From: Nannocystis sp. RBIL2
Lineage (GTDB): Bacteria > Myxococcota_A > Polyangia > Nannocystales > Nannocystaceae
DNA length: 64,000 nt
NCBI RefSeq assembly: GCF_026626745.1
Contig: NZ_JAPNJW010000002.1
Span: 1,574,151 to 1,638,150, forward strand
Direction of reading: 5' to 3'
The position numbers were made by a program, and so were the translations under genes. This document shows, in pieces, positions 60,651 to 64,000 of this stretch; position 1 is the first letter of the stretch, and each line of letters begins with the position of its first letter. The notes under the pieces were generated by a model that did no database searches, was not told the origin of the DNA, and saw only the letters and a program-made list of their open reading frames with translations.

Positions 60651-61993
60651 CGACGCCCGATCGTGCCACCATCCTCTTCGCGTCGATCGCCGCCGTTTGC
60701 CTCGGCGCCGCCTGTACTGCCAATCCCCCGCCCCGCGACGCGCGCCCGACCGCCGAGGCAGCGCCGACACCCGCCGCCCCGCCCGCGGCCCCTGAAGCCC
60801 CGCCAGCGGCCCCCGTCGCGGCTCCGCCCGCCGCCCCGCCTACGCCTGCGGCCCCGCCCGCGCCCGCGGCCCCACCGGCTCCTGCCAATGAGCCGACCCC
60901 GCCGGACCCGCCCGCATTGCCCTCGCTCGCCGACGCCGATTCGGACGCCCCCGCGGCCGATCCTGCCGCCGATCCGGCCGCCGATCCTGCCGCGCCGGCC
61001 GCCCCGATCGCCCTGGTCGCTGCGCCTGTCGCCCCGACCGAGCACACCGTCCAATGGCGCGACGTCGTCACCCTCGCCGCCGACACCGTGCCCAAGGGCT
61101 TTCAATACTTCGCCACCGGCGTGCTCGCCGGCGAGGCCCCGAATTTCTTCACCCTCGACGCTACCGGCGCCTGGACCCCGGCCGCAGTCTCGACCAAGCC
61201 GGGCCGGCTCAGCGGCCACTGGCCCGACGAGGCCTGGGCCGTCGAGATCGGTCACACCAACGATCGCGCGGTCCTCAGCCGGCTGCGACTGCATCGATTG
61301 CGCGGCCAGAGCCGGTGGGTCCCGCAGGCGATCGGCGTCGATCAATGGGTCTTGGCCGACGACCTCGGCCCCGTGCGCAAGAGCTGGAACGTCGGCTTCC
61401 TCGCCGTCCACCACGACAACCTCGTGCGCATCGCCGGCAACGGCGCCCCCGATCCCGCCCTCCCGCTGGTGCGCGGCTCGCTCTTTGACTTCGTCGAGAG
61501 CAAGGCCGGCGACCTCTACGTGCTCTCGTCCGACGACGTCACCTACTACGTCCAGCCCGCCTGCGCCGACGAGGCCTGCGTGCAGACCCACAGCACCCCG
61601 CTGCCCCAGGGCGCCTGGGAATGGGAGCACAGCATCCCGCGGCAGAAGCACAGCGTCTCGATCGCCCTGCGCGACCGCACGAGCAGCGTCACCAACCACG
61701 TGCTGCATTACGAGACCGGCGGCTGGAAGCTCGAGGCCCTGCCCGCGGGCGCTCGCCTCGCCGCGCTCTGGCCGACCAGCGACGGCGGCATGTGGGCCCA
61801 GACCGAGACCGGCCTGCTCCACCGCGATCCCGCCGGCGCGTGGCGCAGCGTCGCCCTCCCCGCCGGCTTCCAGCCCAGCGGCCCGGTGTTCGCGGCCATG
61901 ACCGGCAACCTGAGCGAGCTCGTGATCGTCGGCGCCCGCGACGGCGGCCAGGTCGTCCTCGCCACCGCCGCCAAGGCGCAGCCCGCCGGCTGA
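60647..61993 (+). CDS. Pro/Ala-rich lipoprotein coupled to the cytochrome
   Basis: The 448-aa product has a lipobox (CLGAAC), about 110 residues of Pro/Ala repeats, and a C-terminal domain of repeated beta strands (FFTLDATGAWTPAAV, GGMWAQTETGLLHRD, AWRSVALPAGF), probably a beta-propeller. ATG 60647 overlaps the cytochrome stop, so it is cotranslated. It may hold or dock the cytochrome, which is inference. Confidence 0.75.
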   Translation: MTTPDRATILFASIAAVCLGAACTANPPPRDARPTAEAAPTPAAPPAAPEAPPAAPVAAPPAAPPTPAAPPAPAAPPAPANEPTPPDPPALPSLADADSDAPAADPAADPAADPAAPAAPIALVAAPVAPTEHTVQWRDVVTLAADTVPKGFQYFATGVLAGEAPNFFTLDATGAWTPAAVSTKPGRLSGHWPDEAWAVEIGHTNDRAVLSRLRLHRLRGQSRWVPQAIGVDQWVLADDLGPVRKSWNVGFLAVHHDNLVRIAGNGAPDPALPLVRGSLFDFVESKAGDLYVLSSDDVTYYVQPACADEACVQTHSTPLPQGAWEWEHSIPRQKHSVSIALRDRTSSVTNHVLHYETGGWKLEALPAGARLAALWPTSDGGMWAQTETGLLHRDPAGAWRSVALPAGFQPSGPVFAAMTGNLSELVIVGARDGGQVVLATAAKAQPAG

Positions 61994-61995
61994 TC

Positions 61996-62223
61996 TCAGG
62001 CGCGCGCGCGCTTGAAGCAGACCACCGCGTCCGCCATCGTCACCAGCTCCCAGCCCTCGTCCGCGGCCTTGGCGATGCGCTCGTCGAGGTCGATGGAGAG
62101 GTCGTAATTCATGCATATGTGCTCGAACCGCGGCGTCATCGCGGGAGACTGCGCGAGCGCGGCTCCGGCGGCGCAGCCGACGAGAATTCCGGACAATACG
62201 AGAGCGAGGTTCTTCCAGCTCAT
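61996..62223 (-). CDS. Small exported protein (DUF4177-like)
   Basis: The 75-aa product has an exported N-terminus (MSWKNLALVLSGILVGCAAG, possibly a lipoprotein) and a small domain with LDERIAKAADEGWELVTMAD, the WELV pattern of DUF4177-like proteins. No function is known. It converges on the lipoprotein gene. Confidence 0.65.
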   Translation of the reverse strand: MSWKNLALVLSGILVGCAAGAALAQSPAMTPRFEHICMNYDLSIDLDERIAKAADEGWELVTMADAVVCFKRARA

Positions 62224-62619
62224 CGGTCGCGCATCGTAACACCCTCGAAAACGCCGCAGCCGATTCACCGCGGACCGGACCCTCCCTCGATTACACAGAC
62301 GACATACCGGGCACGAATGATAGGACTTCGATTCACGATCGGCCCTGCGCAGCCCCTTTGTTCGCGCCGCTCGATCCGCGTGACCCATCCCCACTGCCCG
62401 CGCCTCCGAGTCGTGACCCACGGTTGAGCGAATCCCGCGAGGGACCGTCGCACCGCCGGCGCCGACATCGCACCACCGCTCGCACGCTCGCCCCGCCGGG
62501 GCTCGCACCACCGCCGTCCGTGTCGGCCCTCACGCCTCGCTCGAAGCCCTGCATCGCCGTCTGCGCCGCCTCTGGCCCCATCTGGCGCGCGCCCGCCCGC
62601 CGTGCTAGGAGGCCCCGCC
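62224..62619. other. Intergenic stretch, no gene seen
   Basis: About 400 bp between diverging genes; should contain both promoters. No repeat or RNA recognised. Confidence 0.4.
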
Positions 62620-63936
62620 ATGAGCGAGGAGCGCCGGCGCGTCCTGAACAACCTCGACCGGATCGAGGATCGCCTGCGCGACGCCCCCGAGGGCCTGCAC
62701 GACGCCGGTGAACCGGCCGACGAGCAAGCACTCGCGGCCTCCGGCCTCGATCCCGACGTCGCCCTGCTGTGGGGCACCTACGACGGCATCGACCTCGGCG
62801 GCGGCGAGGCGCGGGTCTACCCGCTGGCCGAGCACGCCGAGGCCACCGAGGCCGCCGCCGCCGACGGCCGGCTGCGCCCTGGCGACCGCGTCATCGGCGA
62901 GCGCGGGCGCGACCTCCTCGTGCTCGCCGCCGACCCGCACGCCGAGGGCGCCGACGTCGTCCTCGTCGAGGAGGACGGCGAGCGCCTGCCGTGCGCCTCC
63001 TCGGTCGATCGCATGGTCCTGGCCCTGCTCGGCGAGTTCTCGGTCTTGTTCGACGAGGACGGCGAGTACCAGGCCGACCTGTTCGGCGACGACGGCGAGC
63101 TCAGCCCCGCCGCCGAGCGCCGGATCCTGCGGCGCCACCTCGACCTCGACCCTGACGCCCCGCTGGCCCGCTTCCGCCTGGCCCAGTCGCTGCGCCGCGC
63201 CGGCGAGCTGCGCGGGGCCGCCCAGGAGCTGCGCCAGCTGCTGCGCCGCGCCCCCGACTTCGTGTGGGGCCACCTCGAGCTCGGCCGCGTCCGCCTCGGC
63301 GACGGCAAGCCTGGCGACGCGGTCGCCGCCTTCCGCAAGGCCGCCGAGCTGGCCGCCGAGCCGGGCCTGCGCGCCCACTGCCTGGCGCTGGCCTGCCTCG
63401 CGCTTTCGGGCATGTCCGAAAAGCCAGGCTCTTCCGCACAGGTCCCCAAGGCCATGTCCGACAAGACAGGTCCTTCGGCACAGGAAGCAAAGGCCAGCGC
63501 CGAGCGGGCCGCCCTGGCCGCCGCCGCCCTGGCCGCCAACCCGATGTTCGCCGCCGCCCAGGAGGCCGCCGTGCGCGACGCCCTGGAGCGCGAGGACGCG
63601 GCCGCGGCCGACGAGCAGCTCACTCTCGGCCTCGCGGTCGTGCCCGGCCACCTCGGCCTGCTCGCCTTGCGCCCGGCCCTGGCCGAGCTGAAGGCGCGGC
63701 CGGCCGACAGCGAGGACGACGAGCTCGCGGACGAGGACGACCCGGACGCCGACATGGACCCCGCCCTGCTCGACGACGACGCCGAGCGGGTGGCCGCCCA
63801 CGCCAGGCCCGAGCCGCCGGCTAAAGCGGACCCAGCGCCTGGTACTGGCTCGGCGTCATCCCCATATGGCGGGCGAAAGCCCGCGAAAAGCTCGGATGGT
63901 CGGCGAAGCCGGCGCCCAGCGCGATCTCGAGGATAG
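62620..63936 (+). CDS. SMI1/KNR4-like and TPR protein
   Basis: The 438-aa product from ATG 62620 has an N-terminal SMI1/KNR4-type (SUKH) domain (LLWGTYDGIDLGGGEARVYP, GDRVIGERGRDLLVLAADP) to about residue 160, then TPR-like helices (ARFRLAQSLRRAGELRGAAQ, GHLELGRVRLGDGKPGDAVA). SUKH domains often act as immunity proteins against toxins or as partner binders. A 6-unit 14-bp array encodes a 14-residue protein repeat near 265-292. The C-terminal end overlaps the convergent AraC-type gene by 116 bp; alternatively a frameshift near the end would stop it at 63824. Confidence 0.75.
   Translation: MSEERRRVLNNLDRIEDRLRDAPEGLHDAGEPADEQALAASGLDPDVALLWGTYDGIDLGGGEARVYPLAEHAEATEAAAADGRLRPGDRVIGERGRDLLVLAADPHAEGADVVLVEEDGERLPCASSVDRMVLALLGEFSVLFDEDGEYQADLFGDDGELSPAAERRILRRHLDLDPDAPLARFRLAQSLRRAGELRGAAQELRQLLRRAPDFVWGHLELGRVRLGDGKPGDAVAAFRKAAELAAEPGLRAHCLALACLALSGMSEKPGSSAQVPKAMSDKTGPSAQEAKASAERAALAAAALAANPMFAAAQEAAVRDALEREDAAAADEQLTLGLAVVPGHLGLLALRPALAELKARPADSEDDELADEDDPDADMDPALLDDDAERVAAHARPEPPAKADPAPGTGSASSPYGGRKPAKSSDGRRSRRPARSRG
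63411..63494. repeat. 14-bp-unit repeat array, 6 units in a coding region
   Basis: Units at 63411, 63425, 63439, 63453, 63467 and 63481, all spaced exactly 14 bp. Three units make 42 bp, so the protein shows a 14-residue repeat: GMSEKPGSSAQVPK then AMSDKTGPSAQEAK. Confidence 0.9.
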
Positions 63937-64000
63937 AGCGCCGCGACGTCCGCAGCTCGCGGGCCGCCTGGCACAGCCGGAGCGTGCGCAGATAGGCGCC
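63821..64000 (-). CDS. AraC-family regulator, C-terminal part (cut by right edge)
   Basis: The visible 59 residues end in an AraC/XylS helix-turn-helix: YLRTLRLCQAARELR, then IALGAGFADHPSFSRAFARH and GMTPSQYQALGPL before TAG. The pattern (R..A..LL, SI.EIA...GF...S.FSR.F) is diagnostic. The N-terminal sensor part lies outside the window. Its 3' end overlaps the convergent SMI1/TPR gene. Confidence 0.85.
   Translation of the reverse strand, partial: GAYLRTLRLCQAARELRTSRRSILEIALGAGFADHPSFSRAFARHMGMTPSQYQALGPL

Noticed and set aside
1-64000. tRNA, rRNA, insertion sequences or prophage
   Set aside because: I found no cloverleaf-like segment, rRNA signature, transposase or phage structural gene.

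Overview
The window looks like a chromosomal segment of a very G+C-rich, predatory-type myxobacterium, most likely Nannocystaceae (Nannocystis-like). The evidence is third codon positions that are almost always G or C, many lipoproteins with Thr/Ser/Glu/Pro linkers rich in TGEP-type repeats, a MYXO-CTERM tail on a beta-propeller protein, Cys-rich DGSEGDPC modules, and large Ser/Thr-kinase/AAA/histidine-kinase hybrids. The genus is an inference. I see no rRNA, tRNA, CRISPR array, insertion sequence or prophage.

Layout. 0-3.6 kb: a gene cut by the left edge, a Dph6-type ATP pyrophosphatase, a Coq4-like protein divergent from a TetR regulator with a strong operator-like inverted repeat, and a methyltransferase. 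3.9-12.1 kb: envelope and secreted proteins (Thr-rich lipoprotein, transglutaminase-elicitor-like lipoprotein, a striking Gly-Lys-Asp-Gln repeat protein, a MYXO-CTERM beta-propeller) separated by long gene-poor stretches. 12.5-19.4 kb: a double radical-SAM protein coupled to a tiny zinc ribbon, a divergent second radical-SAM protein, and a frameshifted TPR gene. 19.4-27.4 kb: lipoproteins, hydrolases, an S9 peptidase and a methyltransferase.

27.7-42.0 kb is the most system-like region. A tightly coupled minus-strand operon encodes two unrecognised proteins, a MoxR AAA+ ATPase, a VWA protein and a HEAT-repeat protein. It faces a plus-strand set of an FHA protein, a Ser/Thr kinase, a P-loop ATPase and a translationally coupled TPR partner that resembles the sensor half of a split STAND protein. 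Together they suggest a kinase/FHA-regulated chaperone or conflict island. 42-52.9 kb holds mostly housekeeping or small-molecule genes: TrxR-like flavoprotein with UBP zinc finger, metallophosphoesterase, TylF-type methyltransferase, P450 with a siderophore-interacting-type reductase, and an esterase lipoprotein. 53.2-59.1 kb is one giant kinase/ATPase/histidine kinase. 59.6-64 kb has a five-heme cytochrome lipoprotein with a coupled lipoprotein, a SMI1/TPR protein and the 3' end of an AraC-type regulator.

The least expected feature is a dispersed family of short arrays built from a 14-bp unit (consensus about C[A/C]TGTCCYTCRGGA). I find it at about 30 loci, with 2 to 8 units in exact 14-bp register, both between genes and inside open reading frames. 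Neighbouring units pair as TGTCC-N4-GGACA hairpins. In coding regions the arrays encode linkers and C-terminal tails, including a perfect-period 14-residue protein repeat at the right end.

Many neighbouring genes share GTGA or ATGA stop/start overlaps, so translational coupling is a general habit here. Coordinates of starts were chosen from Shine-Dalgarno sites, signal peptides or domain starts where visible; several remain uncertain and are marked so.
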